From positions 1-52,042 of the IMG/VR virus record IMGVR_UViG_3300044591_001148: 52,042 bases of DNA; one strand, written 5' to 3'. The notes below the pieces were generated by a model. The model searched no databases. It was given only the letters and a program-made list of their open reading frames with translations, and was not told the DNA's origin. Position numbers and translations under genes: made by a program. Below are positions 22,883 to 31,721 of this stretch, piece after piece (position 1 is the first letter of the stretch; the number at the start of each line of letters is the position of its first letter). The stretch comes from a virus.

Positions 22883-23301
22883 GAACCATACCCAGGGAGA
22901 TGAAACACGCCGTGATGATTATCATGGGCGGCAAGGAGCCTGGTGATTCCTGTCCAGAGGCAACCCAAGACGTGACGCTAAACCTGAAGAACCGGGAGAA
23001 GGCGATTACCAAGGCGGCATACGGCCCAGAGAACCCCAAGCTGCCTAATACTGAGTTTTGGATGCGTAAGGCAGAGAAATGGGACGTCAGCGCCAAGGAC
23101 GCCAAGATGAGCAGATGCGGTAACTGCTCGGCGTTCAACCAAGACGAGGAGATGCTGGATTGCATTGCCGAGGGTATTGGTAGCGAAGACGTTGAGGACT
23201 TGGGGTACTGCGAGATATTTGACTTCAAGTGCTCCGCCAGCCGAACGTGCGATGCCTGGATTGTTGAAGACGAGGAAATGGACACAGAGCTGGAAGAATG
23301 A
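22879..23301 (+). CDS. Conserved cysteine-containing protein of the head region
   Basis: 140 residues. The C-terminal half has four well-placed cysteines plus one: 'RCGNCSAFN', 'DCIAEGI', 'GYCEIFDFKCSASRTCDAWI'. This Cys-rich pattern looks like a metal or iron-sulfur binding domain, recalling small high-potential iron-sulfur-like proteins. I have seen the pattern in environmental podoviruses between terL and portal but know no function. The tail is very acidic (EDEEMDTELEE). ATGA overlaps on both sides. Confidence 0.65.
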   Translation: MRTIPREMKHAVMIIMGGKEPGDSCPEATQDVTLNLKNREKAITKAAYGPENPKLPNTEFWMRKAEKWDVSAKDAKMSRCGNCSAFNQDEEMLDCIAEGIGSEDVEDLGYCEIFDFKCSASRTCDAWIVEDEEMDTELEE

Positions 23302-23981
23302 ACCCTCCCATTGTCATCAGCACCGTCCACGGTAAGGGTTTACCCGTACTGCTTGAGAGTATCAGGCAGTACGCACCTGACGTTCAGGTGTATCTCAAGG
23401 GTCCAGAGAATGTGGTTAGCGGATACGGCTGCACACTGATATTGGGTGAGCCAAGTAACTTTGGTGATGACTACAACGCAGTGATTCGCAGGGCGTTAAG
23501 TGATGGTTATGGAGCTGTAGTGATTGCGAATGATGATATTGTCTTGACGCCAAATAGTTATAGGATGTTGCTGGACGATGTTGCTATTTGCAAGGAGTTA
23601 AACCAGAACCCTGGACTGGTGGCGTCAAGGTCCGATGCAGTCAGGCCGTACCAGAATATCAGGTGGAACAACGGGGAAGAGCTGAATAATATGCAGTTCA
23701 CGCATGAGTCATTTGTCAGGCCGTTGTCTGTAGTGAGTCCGATATTTGCTTGGATGAGTGCAGAGGCGTTTGAGGATTGTCAGTTCCCGCCAATCAATTA
23801 CTTCAGCGATGATGTTATTTGCGCTGACTTGGAGAAGAAGGGCTACAAGCACTTTCTAAGTGCCAGCTACGTTCACCACATTGGCAGCAGCACCATAGGC
23901 CGGGATGCATATCAGTTGACGCTGGCGGCTAAACCTTGGATTGACAAGAATCGTCCAACCTACGCAAAAGAATGGTTTTGA
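23298..23981 (+). CDS. Family 2-like glycosyltransferase (GT-A fold)
   Basis: 227 residues. The Rossmann-like N-terminus ('PIVISTVHGKGLPVLLESI') is followed by 'YGAVVIANDDIVLTPNSY', a DxD-like metal/nucleotide-sugar site in the usual place. Then come 'SPIFAWMSAEAFEDC' and 'INYFSDDVICADLEKKGY', typical of GT-A enzymes. It might glycosylate a virion protein, DNA base or host surface. It lies between terL and portal; a second, different glycosyltransferase is at 28825-29454. Confidence 0.7.
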   Translation: MNPPIVISTVHGKGLPVLLESIRQYAPDVQVYLKGPENVVSGYGCTLILGEPSNFGDDYNAVIRRALSDGYGAVVIANDDIVLTPNSYRMLLDDVAICKELNQNPGLVASRSDAVRPYQNIRWNNGEELNNMQFTHESFVRPLSVVSPIFAWMSAEAFEDCQFPPINYFSDDVICADLEKKGYKHFLSASYVHHIGSSTIGRDAYQLTLAAKPWIDKNRPTYAKEWF

Positions 23982-23982
23982 A

Positions 23983-26037
23983 ATGGAAAATCTAAACACC
24001 GACACCCAGGCCGTTGAGGTGATGGACCTGGACGAGCTGCAGGGCATCATCAACATGGAGCTGACCGATGCAGTCAGCTACATTGACACTGACCTGAGTC
24101 CCATTCGAGCCAAGGGTACTGAGTATTACCGAGGCGATTTGTTCGGCACCGAGGAAGAGGGACGTAGCCAGGTGGTGGCAATGGAGGTGCGCGATACCGT
24201 TAGCGCCATGATGCCAAGCCTGATGCGGATATTCTTCAGTTCAGAGAACACAGTCGAGTTTGTGCCAACGGGACCAGAAGACGTTGCCAACGCACAGCAG
24301 GCCACCGACTACTGCAATTTTATTTTCAACAGCGACAACAACGGTTTCCTGACCACCTACGCCACCTTTAAGGATTCACTGGTGCGGAAGTGCGGGATTA
24401 TGAAGTGCTGGTGGGAGGAGGACGAGACTGTCCGGATCGAGGAGTATTCTGGCCTTGATGACCAGACCCTGCAAATCCTGATGCAAGAGCAGACTGATGT
24501 GATGGTGATGAACACCTATCCTGACCAGATGATGGGTCAGTTGCACGATGTCCAGATCAAGCGCAAGATCAAGGGCGGACGGGTGCGGATTATGTCTGTG
24601 CCGCCCGAGGAATTGCTGCTGGACCGCCGAGCTAGGTCATTTGATGACTCAGCCATCATTGCCCACCGCCAGATGGCGACAGTGGCGCAACTGATTGAGT
24701 TGGGCTACGACGAGGACGAGGTGCGGGAGAACATCACCAGCACCGACTTGGACACAAACGAGGAGTACCTGGCGCGTCAGCCTGTGAGTGCCTTTGGTGT
24801 TTCTGCTGAAAGCGCCAACCCCATGATGGAGCGAGTGCTGTACGTTGAGGCGTACCTGCGGATTGACTACGACATGGACGGGATACCCGAGCTGAGGAAA
24901 ATCTGCTGTATCGGCAGCGGCTACAAGATTAAGCGGAACCTGCCAGCGTCCTACATACCCTTCATTGACTTCCCCTGTGACCCCGAGCCACACACCTCAC
25001 CCTTGGAGGCCATGTCCATCTTTGACATTACGCATGACCTGCAAGAGATCAAGAGCGAGATTCTTAGGAATACCTTGGACAGCTTGGCGCAGAGCATCCA
25101 CCCAAGGACTGCCATTGTGGAGGGTCAAGTCAACATTGAGGATGTCCTGAACAACGAGACAGGCGCAATCATCCGCATGAGGGCGCCCGGCATGGTGCAG
25201 CCGTTCAGTACGCCATTTGTGGGACAGGCAGCATTCCCGATGCTGGACTACATGGACCAATTGCGTGAGGACCGTACTGGCATGAGCAAGGCGGCTATGG
25301 GACTGAACGCTGACGCCTTGCAGTCCAGCACCAAGGCGGCAGTGGCAGCAACTATCTCAGCCAGCCAAGGCCGCATTGAGTTGATCAGCCGCATCATGGC
25401 TGAAGGGATGCGGAAGCTGTTCAAGAGCATCTTGTTCTTGGTGACCACCCACCAGGACAAGGCTCGCATGGTGCGCCTGCGTAATGAGTTTGTGCAGATT
25501 GATCCGCGAGCCTGGGACGCTGCGATGGACTGCTCCATCAACATTGGCATGGGCAACGGAGACACCAACGAGCGCGTGGCGGCACTGATGCAGATCAGCG
25601 CCAAGCAGCAAGAAGTGCTGACCCAGCTTGGTGTGGTGAATCCCCTAGTGACGCCATCACAGTACAGCAGCACCTTGCGGAAGATTGTGGAGCTGAACGG
25701 GTTTAAAGACCCAAGCCAGTTCTTCAACCAGATACCCGCCGACTACCAGCCGCCAGCACCACCCGCACCCAAGCCAACACCAGAGGAGATGCTGGCGCAG
25801 GTTCAGGCACAGAGCATACAAGCCGACATCCAGAAGAAGGCAGCAGAACTTGAACTCAGCCGCCAGAAGATGGTGATGGACGATGACTTTGCGCGAGACA
25901 AGATGTACCAAGAGATGGCTCTAAAGAAGTACGAGCTGGAGCTGAAGTACAACACCCAAATCAGTACGGCTGAGATTACGGCTCAACAGAACATTGACCG
26001 TGAGATGCTTAAACAACAAACAGGAACCTTTCAATGA
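23983..26037 (+). CDS. Portal protein (P22-like)
   Basis: 684 residues from ATG 23983, directly after the preceding stop; a start at 23941 would overlap the glycosyltransferase by 41 bases. 'EYYRGDLFGTEEEGRSQVVAM' near the N-terminus, 'MPSLMRIFFSS' and 'SPLEAMSIFDITHDLQEIKS' are the stem/wing patterns of P22-type portals. The C-terminus (about 590-684) is a long charged helix, as in portal barrels. The dodecameric ring joins head and tail and is the DNA channel. Size fits the family. Stop overlaps the next start by ATGA. Confidence 0.85.
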   Translation: MENLNTDTQAVEVMDLDELQGIINMELTDAVSYIDTDLSPIRAKGTEYYRGDLFGTEEEGRSQVVAMEVRDTVSAMMPSLMRIFFSSENTVEFVPTGPEDVANAQQATDYCNFIFNSDNNGFLTTYATFKDSLVRKCGIMKCWWEEDETVRIEEYSGLDDQTLQILMQEQTDVMVMNTYPDQMMGQLHDVQIKRKIKGGRVRIMSVPPEELLLDRRARSFDDSAIIAHRQMATVAQLIELGYDEDEVRENITSTDLDTNEEYLARQPVSAFGVSAESANPMMERVLYVEAYLRIDYDMDGIPELRKICCIGSGYKIKRNLPASYIPFIDFPCDPEPHTSPLEAMSIFDITHDLQEIKSEILRNTLDSLAQSIHPRTAIVEGQVNIEDVLNNETGAIIRMRAPGMVQPFSTPFVGQAAFPMLDYMDQLREDRTGMSKAAMGLNADALQSSTKAAVAATISASQGRIELISRIMAEGMRKLFKSILFLVTTHQDKARMVRLRNEFVQIDPRAWDAAMDCSINIGMGNGDTNERVAALMQISAKQQEVLTQLGVVNPLVTPSQYSSTLRKIVELNGFKDPSQFFNQIPADYQPPAPPAPKPTPEEMLAQVQAQSIQADIQKKAAELELSRQKMVMDDDFARDKMYQEMALKKYELELKYNTQISTAEITAQQNIDREMLKQQTGTFQ

Positions 26038-26288
26038 CCGAGGAAGACATCATCCGCAAGGGCAACAAGTCAGAGCTACTGCTCCAAGACGAGGTTTTTA
26101 CCAATGCCCTGCAACAGCTTCAAGATATCCAGGTTTACAAGTGGAAGTCTAGCCTTCCAGATGAATCTGCAAAACGTGAGCAAGCGTGGGCGATGCTGCA
26201 AAGCATTGATATGTTGAAAACTGAGCTGAAGAAGATGATCGACAACGGTTGGGTGGAGCGTAAGAAATTGGAACGCACCCGTAAATGA
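26034..26288 (+). CDS. Small conserved protein between portal and scaffold
   Basis: 84 residues, helical and charged; no domain recognised. Stretches such as 'LLQDEVFTNALQQLQDIQVY' and 'MLKTELKKMIDNGWVERKK' suggest a helical hairpin. Similar small proteins sit between portal and scaffold in related podoviruses and may help head assembly. ATGA overlap with portal supports co-translation. Confidence 0.65.
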   Translation: MTEEDIIRKGNKSELLLQDEVFTNALQQLQDIQVYKWKSSLPDESAKREQAWAMLQSIDMLKTELKKMIDNGWVERKKLERTRK

Positions 26289-26301
26289 AAGGAACTGAAA
26301 C

Positions 26302-27243
26302 ATGGATAACCTAAATATTGCTAACGCAGCAAGTGCGATCGACGCGATGTTGCCATCGGAAGGTGGGGACCAACAGGACGTTGAGTTGCATGAAGAGTTG
26401 ACGGAAGTTGACTCAGCGGCTCCAGAGGAGGAATTGCAAGACTCCGATGGGGAACAGCCTGATGAGGATGAGGCCGAGGAGGAGGAGGACAAGCCACCCG
26501 TATTCACCGTCAAAGTTGACGGCAAGAATGTCGAGGTCACGCTTGAAGAACTCCAAAAGGGCTACAGCCGAGAAGCAGACTACACCCGCAAGACTCAGCA
26601 AGTGTCCGAGGAACGAAGGGCGTTCCAGGCAGAGGCTGAACTTGTGCGGACGGAGCGCCAGCAGTATTCCCAGTTATTGGGGTCACTCCAGGCGCAACTT
26701 CAGCAAAACGCTGCACCTAAACTTGATATGGATCGTCTTTACAGTGAAGACCCAATCGAGTGGGTGAGGCAAAAGGAACTTGCAAGAGATGCCGAGAAAG
26801 TACACGCAGCTATTCAGTCTGAAAGGCAGCGACTCTCTCACATCCAGGCGCAAGAGCAATACCAGTCTATGCAGGCACACCTCGCACAACAGCAAGATGC
26901 CATGCTCAAAGCCATCCCTGAGTGGAGCAATCCAGACAAGGCCAAGGCTGAAAAGACGTTGCTGATTGAGTGGGGGCAAAAGCTAGGCTTTTCCTCTGAC
27001 GAGCTGAAGAATATTTTTGACCACCGTGCTGTCGTTGCGCTGCGTAAGGCTGCGCTGTACGACCAAATGATGACCAAGAGGGGCAACATCAGGCCAGCGG
27101 TCAACAATGGGCCTAAACCCGCCAAGCCAGGTGCAGCGGGGAGAATGGACAACATAACTGACTCTAGAAGGTCGCAACAACGTCTTGCTAAAACTGGTCG
27201 CGTCAACGATGCGGCTTCCGCAATTGAACATCTTTTGAGGTAA
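26302..27243 (+). CDS. Scaffolding protein
   Basis: 313 residues. The N-terminal third is highly acidic (long E/D runs at about 28-70). A central helical, Gln-rich coiled coil follows (about 100-200), with 'KAIPEWSNPDKAKAEKTLL', and the C-terminus is basic ('RPAVNNGPKPAKPGAAGR' and 'RRSQQRLAKTGR'), the part that usually binds the coat protein. It lies immediately before the major capsid gene with a 6-base gap, the standard scaffold position. Composition and order make the call; no catalytic (protease) residues are seen. Confidence 0.8.
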   Translation: MDNLNIANAASAIDAMLPSEGGDQQDVELHEELTEVDSAAPEEELQDSDGEQPDEDEAEEEEDKPPVFTVKVDGKNVEVTLEELQKGYSREADYTRKTQQVSEERRAFQAEAELVRTERQQYSQLLGSLQAQLQQNAAPKLDMDRLYSEDPIEWVRQKELARDAEKVHAAIQSERQRLSHIQAQEQYQSMQAHLAQQQDAMLKAIPEWSNPDKAKAEKTLLIEWGQKLGFSSDELKNIFDHRAVVALRKAALYDQMMTKRGNIRPAVNNGPKPAKPGAAGRMDNITDSRRSQQRLAKTGRVNDAASAIEHLLR

Positions 27244-27249
27244 TTCAAA

Positions 27250-28472
27250 ATGGCTATCGTAACTAACACTTTCACGACATATTCTGCAAAGGGTATTCGG
27301 GAGAACTTGGCAAATATTATCTACAATATATCACCGGAAGAAACTCCATTCCAAAGTAATATTGGAAAAGACAGTGTGCAAAACACGCTGTACGAGTGGC
27401 AAACGGACTCGCTACAGGCTGCGGCTACCAATGCCCAGCTTGAGGGTGATGACATTGGAACCTACGACCCTGTTACCGCAACGGTGCGGATGCAGAACTA
27501 CTGCCAGATCAGCCGCAAAACGGTTGTGCTGTCCAACACCGAGGAAGTTGTCAACAAGGCTGGACGTAAGTCTGAGTTGGCCTACCAGTTGGCCAAAAAA
27601 GGCGCTGAGTTGAAGCGTGACATGGAACTGGTGATGGTTCAGAGCCAAATTGCAAGTGCAGGCAGCACCAGTGCTGCACGTACTACCGGCTCTGTCCTGG
27701 CCTTCATCAAGACCAACACTGATACAACTGGCACTGACCCGTCTTACACAACGCTGCCAAACAGCTTGCGTACCGATGGCACTGTTCGGACCTTTACTGA
27801 AACCATTCTCAAGAATGTGATTCAAAAGACCTGGACATCTGGCGGCACACCGAAAATCCTGATGACAGGTCCGGTGAACAAGCAACGCGTGAGTGGTTTT
27901 GCAGGTATTGCTGCAACCCGCTACAACATTGAAGGTGGCGCTAAACCCGCCACTATCGTTGGTGCTGCTGATGTCTACGTTAATACATGGCGTCACTAAG
28001 CAGTAATGCTTAGTTGTAACTGGGTGAATTCGGTGAACCTCCTAACTGTGAAGCCAAGCAAAGGACAATACCGAGCCAAGCCGAGAAATCGGAAGGTGTA
28101 ACGACTAGAGGCGGGAGCCTCGTAGGACCAAGCGGTCCGAAGTACCCAGCCCCTCAAACGAGGGTGAAGAGATAGTCTGATCTACCAGGTAACTGGTAGC
28201 CCCGAAAGGGGGACGAGAAAATAGCGAATCTCGTTTAACATTGATGCAGTGATTTTGGCAATGTGACGGTGGTAGCAAACAGGTTCCAACGCGAGCGCGA
28301 TGCGCTAGTGCTGGACCCTGAGTACGCATCAGTTGCGTACCTGCGTCCTTTCCAGCAGATGGAACTGGCAAAGACGGGTGACGCTGAGAAGCGGCTGCTG
28401 ATTGTTGAGTACGGCCTGAAGATCACCAGTGAGAATGCTCACGGTCTTGCTGCCGACTTGGTAACGTCCTAA
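27250..28472 (+). CDS. Major capsid protein, split by a group I intron
   Basis: The coding sequence is exon 1 (27250-27980) joined to exon 2 (28247-28472): 957 bases, 318 residues. 'IIYNISPEETPFQSNIGK', 'LYEWQTDSL', 'NYCQISRKTVVLSNTEEVV' and 'GRKSELAYQLAKKGAELKRD' are SU10-type (DUF5309) capsid patterns, and exon 2 supplies 'DFGNVTVVANRFQRERDAL' and 'AKTGDAEKRLLIVEYGLK'. Unspliced RNA would stop after V-N-T-W-R-H, leaving a truncated 249-residue product. Joining at U27980/C28247 gives 'ADVYVSDFGNV' with no base lost or added, the sequence expected for this family. Confidence 0.88.
27981..28246 (+). ncRNA. Group I intron (IA-like, no ORF) in the capsid gene
   Basis: 266 bases. P1: exon ACGT (27977-27980) with GCGT (27990-27993), giving the U-G pair at the 5' site. 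P2 hairpin 27995-28014. P3 CTGGGT (28020-28025) with ACCCAG (28144-28149). P4 TCGGT (28030-28034) with ACCGA (28070-28074). P6 extension hairpin 28081-28092 (GAAA loop). P7 GACTA (28103-28107) with TAGTC (28173-28177). P7.1/P7.2 hairpins 28108-28121 and 28125-28138. P8 28151-28164. P9-type hairpins 28182-28199, 28200-28211 and 28213-28234. The last base is the expected omega-G (28246). The two P7 hairpins suggest subgroup IA. No endonuclease ORF fits inside. Confidence 0.9.
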
Positions 28473-28513
28473 ACGGAGGGGTGGGCCAGGGAAACTTGGT
28501 CCACCTTCAAAAG

Positions 28514-28828
28514 ATGGAAACACGAATCTTTGACAAAGACGAGACAACAGGCATCACCAGGCTCTGGCATTACAACCCATTGACCGATGAGGCAACCATT
28601 GAGACTCAGCAGGATGTCTCCAATGTGGTGGAGGAGAACAAGGACCAGTTCAACGCTACCGACAACAAGGCCAACTGGACAGGCGAGTGGCACAAGGTGG
28701 CAAGCATTCCACTCAACATCTATTATGAATTGCAGTCCAGCGGCAAGATTACAGATCAAGCCTACATGAAACGCTGGCTTAATGACCCCGACAACAGATT
28801 CTTCAGAACACGACCAGGACAAGTATGA
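28514..28828 (+). CDS. Conserved virion-region protein
   Basis: 104 residues from ATG 28514; a GTG at 28481 would add 11 residues but lies directly against its ribosome site. 'METRIFDKDETTGITRLWHY', 'FNATDNKANWTGEWHKVASI' and a C-terminal 'WLNDPDNRFFRTRPGQV' form a pattern I know from podoviruses just after the capsid gene. Function unknown; a head-related role is inferred. ATGA overlap with the next gene. Confidence 0.7.
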   Translation: METRIFDKDETTGITRLWHYNPLTDEATIETQQDVSNVVEENKDQFNATDNKANWTGEWHKVASIPLNIYYELQSSGKITDQAYMKRWLNDPDNRFFRTRPGQV

Positions 28829-29454
28829 CAATTATTGCGGTTTGCACTCCAGCGCGTGACATGGTTCACACCCAGTACGCCTATTGCTTGGTAAACATGG
28901 TGGCCTATCACGCCTGCAACACCGATGACCGCATTGACCTCAAAATCATGCAAGGTACGCTGATTCAGAATCAACGGGCAGAGCTGGCGCTGGACGCCAT
29001 GCGCGAGGGTTGCAGCCACATCCTGTTTATTGACTCTGACATGACCTTCCCGCAGGACATGATCCAGCGGCTGATGGCGCATGACCTTGACATCGTGGCT
29101 ACCAACTGCGCCAGGCGTAGGATGCCGACAGGCCCAACTGCCAAGGTTGGCAACAAGCTAATCTACAGCACCCTAGATGACCACGGTCTGCAGGAGGTGG
29201 ACACTATTGGCATGGGCGTTATGCTGATCAAGGCAGACGTCTTCAAGAAGATGTCCGAGCCTTGGTTTGAGACGCCTTGGAGAAATGACAAGCGGGGCTA
29301 TGTCGGCGAGGATGTCTTCTTCTGCCTCAAGGCAAAGGAGATTGGGTATAAAATCTACATTGATCACGATGTCTCTCGGGAAATAGGTCATGTAGGCACC
29401 TTTGAATTCCGACATGAGCACACATGGGTGGTCAAAGACCTGCAGGAGGCATAA
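28825..29454 (+). CDS. Second glycosyltransferase (GT-A fold)
   Basis: 209 residues. 'LIQNQRAELALDAMREGC' and 'HILFIDSDMTFPQDM' (D-S-D metal site) followed by 'VDTIGMGVMLIKADVF', 'GEDVFFCLKAKEIGYKIYID' and a final 'GHVGTFEF' are classic GT-A/Anp1-like features. The conserved 'GED' and late His are consistent with an intact enzyme. It lies between capsid and adaptor genes, so its target may be a virion protein; this is inference. It differs in sequence from the glycosyltransferase at 23298-23981. Confidence 0.78.
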   Translation: MTIIAVCTPARDMVHTQYAYCLVNMVAYHACNTDDRIDLKIMQGTLIQNQRAELALDAMREGCSHILFIDSDMTFPQDMIQRLMAHDLDIVATNCARRRMPTGPTAKVGNKLIYSTLDDHGLQEVDTIGMGVMLIKADVFKKMSEPWFETPWRNDKRGYVGEDVFFCLKAKEIGYKIYIDHDVSREIGHVGTFEFRHEHTWVVKDLQEA

Positions 29455-30078
29455 ATGGCACTCTCTACCTACGCCGAGCTGAAGACATCAGTTGCGGATT
29501 GGCTCAATAGATCAGACCTGACAGCGGCAATTGCTGACTTTGTGACCCTAGCTGAGTCACAGATTGAGCGCGTCCTGCGAAACAGGAATATGCTGACTCG
29601 CGGGACGGGAAACATCACCGCCGAGTACAACGCACTGCCAGCGGATTTCCTTGACGGGTTGACGCTGAAGCTGACGGGAACCAACCCCATCACACCACTC
29701 CAGTTTGAGACACTCAACAGCCTGGACCAGTTGCAAAACACCACTTACCTGTCTGCTGGCAAGCCACTCTTCTACGCCATTATCGGAACCAACTTCCGAG
29801 TCCTGCCGATACCTGACAGCACCTACGCCTACGAGATTGACTACTACGCCAAGCTCGCCAAGTTGAGCGTCAGCAACACAACCAACTGGCTGTTGACTCA
29901 GGCACCAGACATCTACCTGTACGGCTCATTGCTGCAGGCTGCACCTTACTTGCAGAATGACGAGCGCATACCTGTGTGGGTGGCGCTGTACACCAAGGGC
30001 ATTGAAGACTTACGCCTCGCTGACAACAGGTCCAATCAGGCAGGAACTATGCTTGCTCGCGCAAGAACACTAGGATAA
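29455..30078 (+). CDS. Head-tail adaptor (SU10/P22 gp4-like)
   Basis: 207 residues. 'YAELKTSVADWLNRSDL', 'FVTLAESQIERVLR' and 'LPADFLDGLTLKLTG' form the N-terminal helices and strand typical of podovirus adaptor proteins. The C-terminal 'LLTQAPDIYLYGSLLQAAPY', with 'ERIPVWVALYTKGIEDL', is the long helical portion that docks on the portal. It completes the head after packaging. It starts one base after the glycosyltransferase stop, and the tail-fibre gene follows after 3 bases. Confidence 0.8.
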   Translation: MALSTYAELKTSVADWLNRSDLTAAIADFVTLAESQIERVLRNRNMLTRGTGNITAEYNALPADFLDGLTLKLTGTNPITPLQFETLNSLDQLQNTTYLSAGKPLFYAIIGTNFRVLPIPDSTYAYEIDYYAKLAKLSVSNTTNWLLTQAPDIYLYGSLLQAAPYLQNDERIPVWVALYTKGIEDLRLADNRSNQAGTMLARARTLG

Positions 30079-30081
30079 ATC

Positions 30082-31713
30082 ATGGCAGATACCACGACAA
30101 CCAACCTCTTACTGACCAAGCCAGAAGTTGGTGCCAGCACCGACACATGGGGTACTAAGGGCAACTCTAACCTTGACTTGGTGGACGCACTGTTCGCAGC
30201 GGCTGGCACAGGCACATCAGTTGGCCTGAATGTTGGGGCTGGCAAGACGCTGGCAGTTGCCGGTACGCTGACTGCCACAGGAACCACCAACCTGACATCA
30301 CCAGCAGTCACCACCAGCCTCACAACGCCATCCACCACCTTTGCCTTGGTCAATGCTACGGCAACCACAGTCAACCTGGCTGGCGCTGCCACAGCCGTGA
30401 ACATTGGTGCTGCCACTGGCACTGCCACTGTTAACAACACCACACTGGCGGCGAAAGCCATCACAGCCAGCACCACCCTAGAGGTGACAGGCATCTCCAC
30501 CCTGACAGGTGCAGTTGGCGCACCCGCTGGTGTGACAGGCCCAATCACTTCAAGTTCTGCAACTATCACTGGCGGCAGCATCACAGGCATTACCGACTTG
30601 GCAGTGGCTGACGGTGGGACAGGCGCGTCAACAGCAGCCGCAGCACTGAACAACCTGCTGCCGTCACAGACATCTGCCGCCAACAAGTATTTGCAGTCTG
30701 ATGGCACCAACGCAAACTGGGATGCAGTCACAGTCTCAACTGCCGACATCACAGGCACATTGGGTATCGGCAATGGCGGTACAGGCCAGACCAGCTTTAC
30801 CAACGGTCAACTGCTCATTGGCAACAGCACAGGCAACACGCTGACACCCGCAACACTGACTGCTGGCTCTGGTGTGACCATTACCAATGGCAGCGGTGCC
30901 ATTACCGTTGCCTTCTCTGGTCCAGGCGCTGGCTCAGTCACCAGCGTGGATGTATCTGGTGGCACTACAGGCTTGACCACAAGCGGTGGTCCTATCACTG
31001 GCTCTGGCACCATTACCTTGGCAGGGACATTGGCAGTAGCCAATGGCGGTACGGGAGTCGCCACCAGTACAGGCTCTGGCAGCAATGTATTGTCAACTTC
31101 CCCTACCTTGGTCACGCCTTTGCTTGGCACTCCAACCAGCGGAGTCGCAACCAACCTGACAGGCTTACCTCTCACGACAGGCGTCACTGGCACACTACCA
31201 ATTGCCAACGGCGGTACAGGCGCAACCACTCTGGCGGCGGCTAATATTCCTGTTCTAAATGCTGCCAATACCTTCACTGGCACTCAGACATTCAGCGGTA
31301 CATCATCAGCACTAGCGATGATCTTGAACGACGCAGCAGAGGTGGCGACAGTATCAGCAACAGCGGCCACAGGCACGATTAACTACGATGTCACCACCCA
31401 GTCTGTCCAGTACTACACCAGCAATGCAAGTGCCAACTGGACTGTCAACTTCAGAGCGTCCAGCGGTACATCGTTGAACACTGCCATGACTACGGGGCAG
31501 TCTGTGACTGTGGCTTTCTTGGTCACGCAAGGCTCGACTGCTTACTACAACAATGTGGTGCAGGTAGATGGCACAACAGTGACTCCCAAGTATCAAGGCG
31601 GTACAGCACCAGCGGCTGGTAATGCAAGTTCGGTCGACGTCTATATGTACACCATCGTGAAGACGGGCAGTGCGGCATTCACTGTCTTTGCCTCGCAGAC
31701 CAAGTTTGCATAA
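30082..31713 (+). CDS. Tail fibre protein
   Basis: 543 residues, mostly Gly/Thr/Ser/Ala beta-sequence. The N-terminus '[20 protein letters not shown]' is a common virion-attachment start in fibres. Repeated 'NGGTG..' turns ('DGGTGAST', 'GNGGTGQTS', 'ANGGTGVAT', 'ANGGTGATT') about 50-70 residues apart are typical of trimeric fibre shafts. A small globular C-terminus ends '[10 protein letters not shown]'. It binds the host surface or carries the next protein. Large minus-strand reading frames opposite it are shadows of its repetitive composition. Confidence 0.8.
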   Translation: MADTTTTNLLLTKPEVGASTDTWGTKGNSNLDLVDALFAAAGTGTSVGLNVGAGKTLAVAGTLTATGTTNLTSPAVTTSLTTPSTTFALVNATATTVNLAGAATAVNIGAATGTATVNNTTLAAKAITASTTLEVTGISTLTGAVGAPAGVTGPITSSSATITGGSITGITDLAVADGGTGASTAAAALNNLLPSQTSAANKYLQSDGTNANWDAVTVSTADITGTLGIGNGGTGQTSFTNGQLLIGNSTGNTLTPATLTAGSGVTITNGSGAITVAFSGPGAGSVTSVDVSGGTTGLTTSGGPITGSGTITLAGTLAVANGGTGVATSTGSGSNVLSTSPTLVTPLLGTPTSGVATNLTGLPLTTGVTGTLPIANGGTGATTLAAANIPVLNAANTFTGTQTFSGTSSALAMILNDAAEVATVSATAATGTINYDVTTQSVQYYTSNASANWTVNFRASSGTSLNTAMTTGQSVTVAFLVTQGSTAYYNNVVQVDGTTVTPKYQGGTAPAAGNASSVDVYMYTIVKTGSAAFTVFASQTKFA

Positions 31714-31721
31714 GGACTGAT

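Noticed and set aside
27250-27999. Capsid gene as a frameshifted or truncated pseudogene with a separate small ORF at 28263-28472
   Set aside because: The interrupting 266 bases have all core group I helices and a terminal G, and excision rejoins the frame exactly without loss of codons. A random decay event would not do this.
30036-30803. 255-codon minus-strand frame opposite the first tail fibre, and a similar one at 30807-31283
   Set aside because: Repetitive Val/Pro/Ala sequence produced by the complementary strand of Thr/Gly/Ala-rich fibre repeats.
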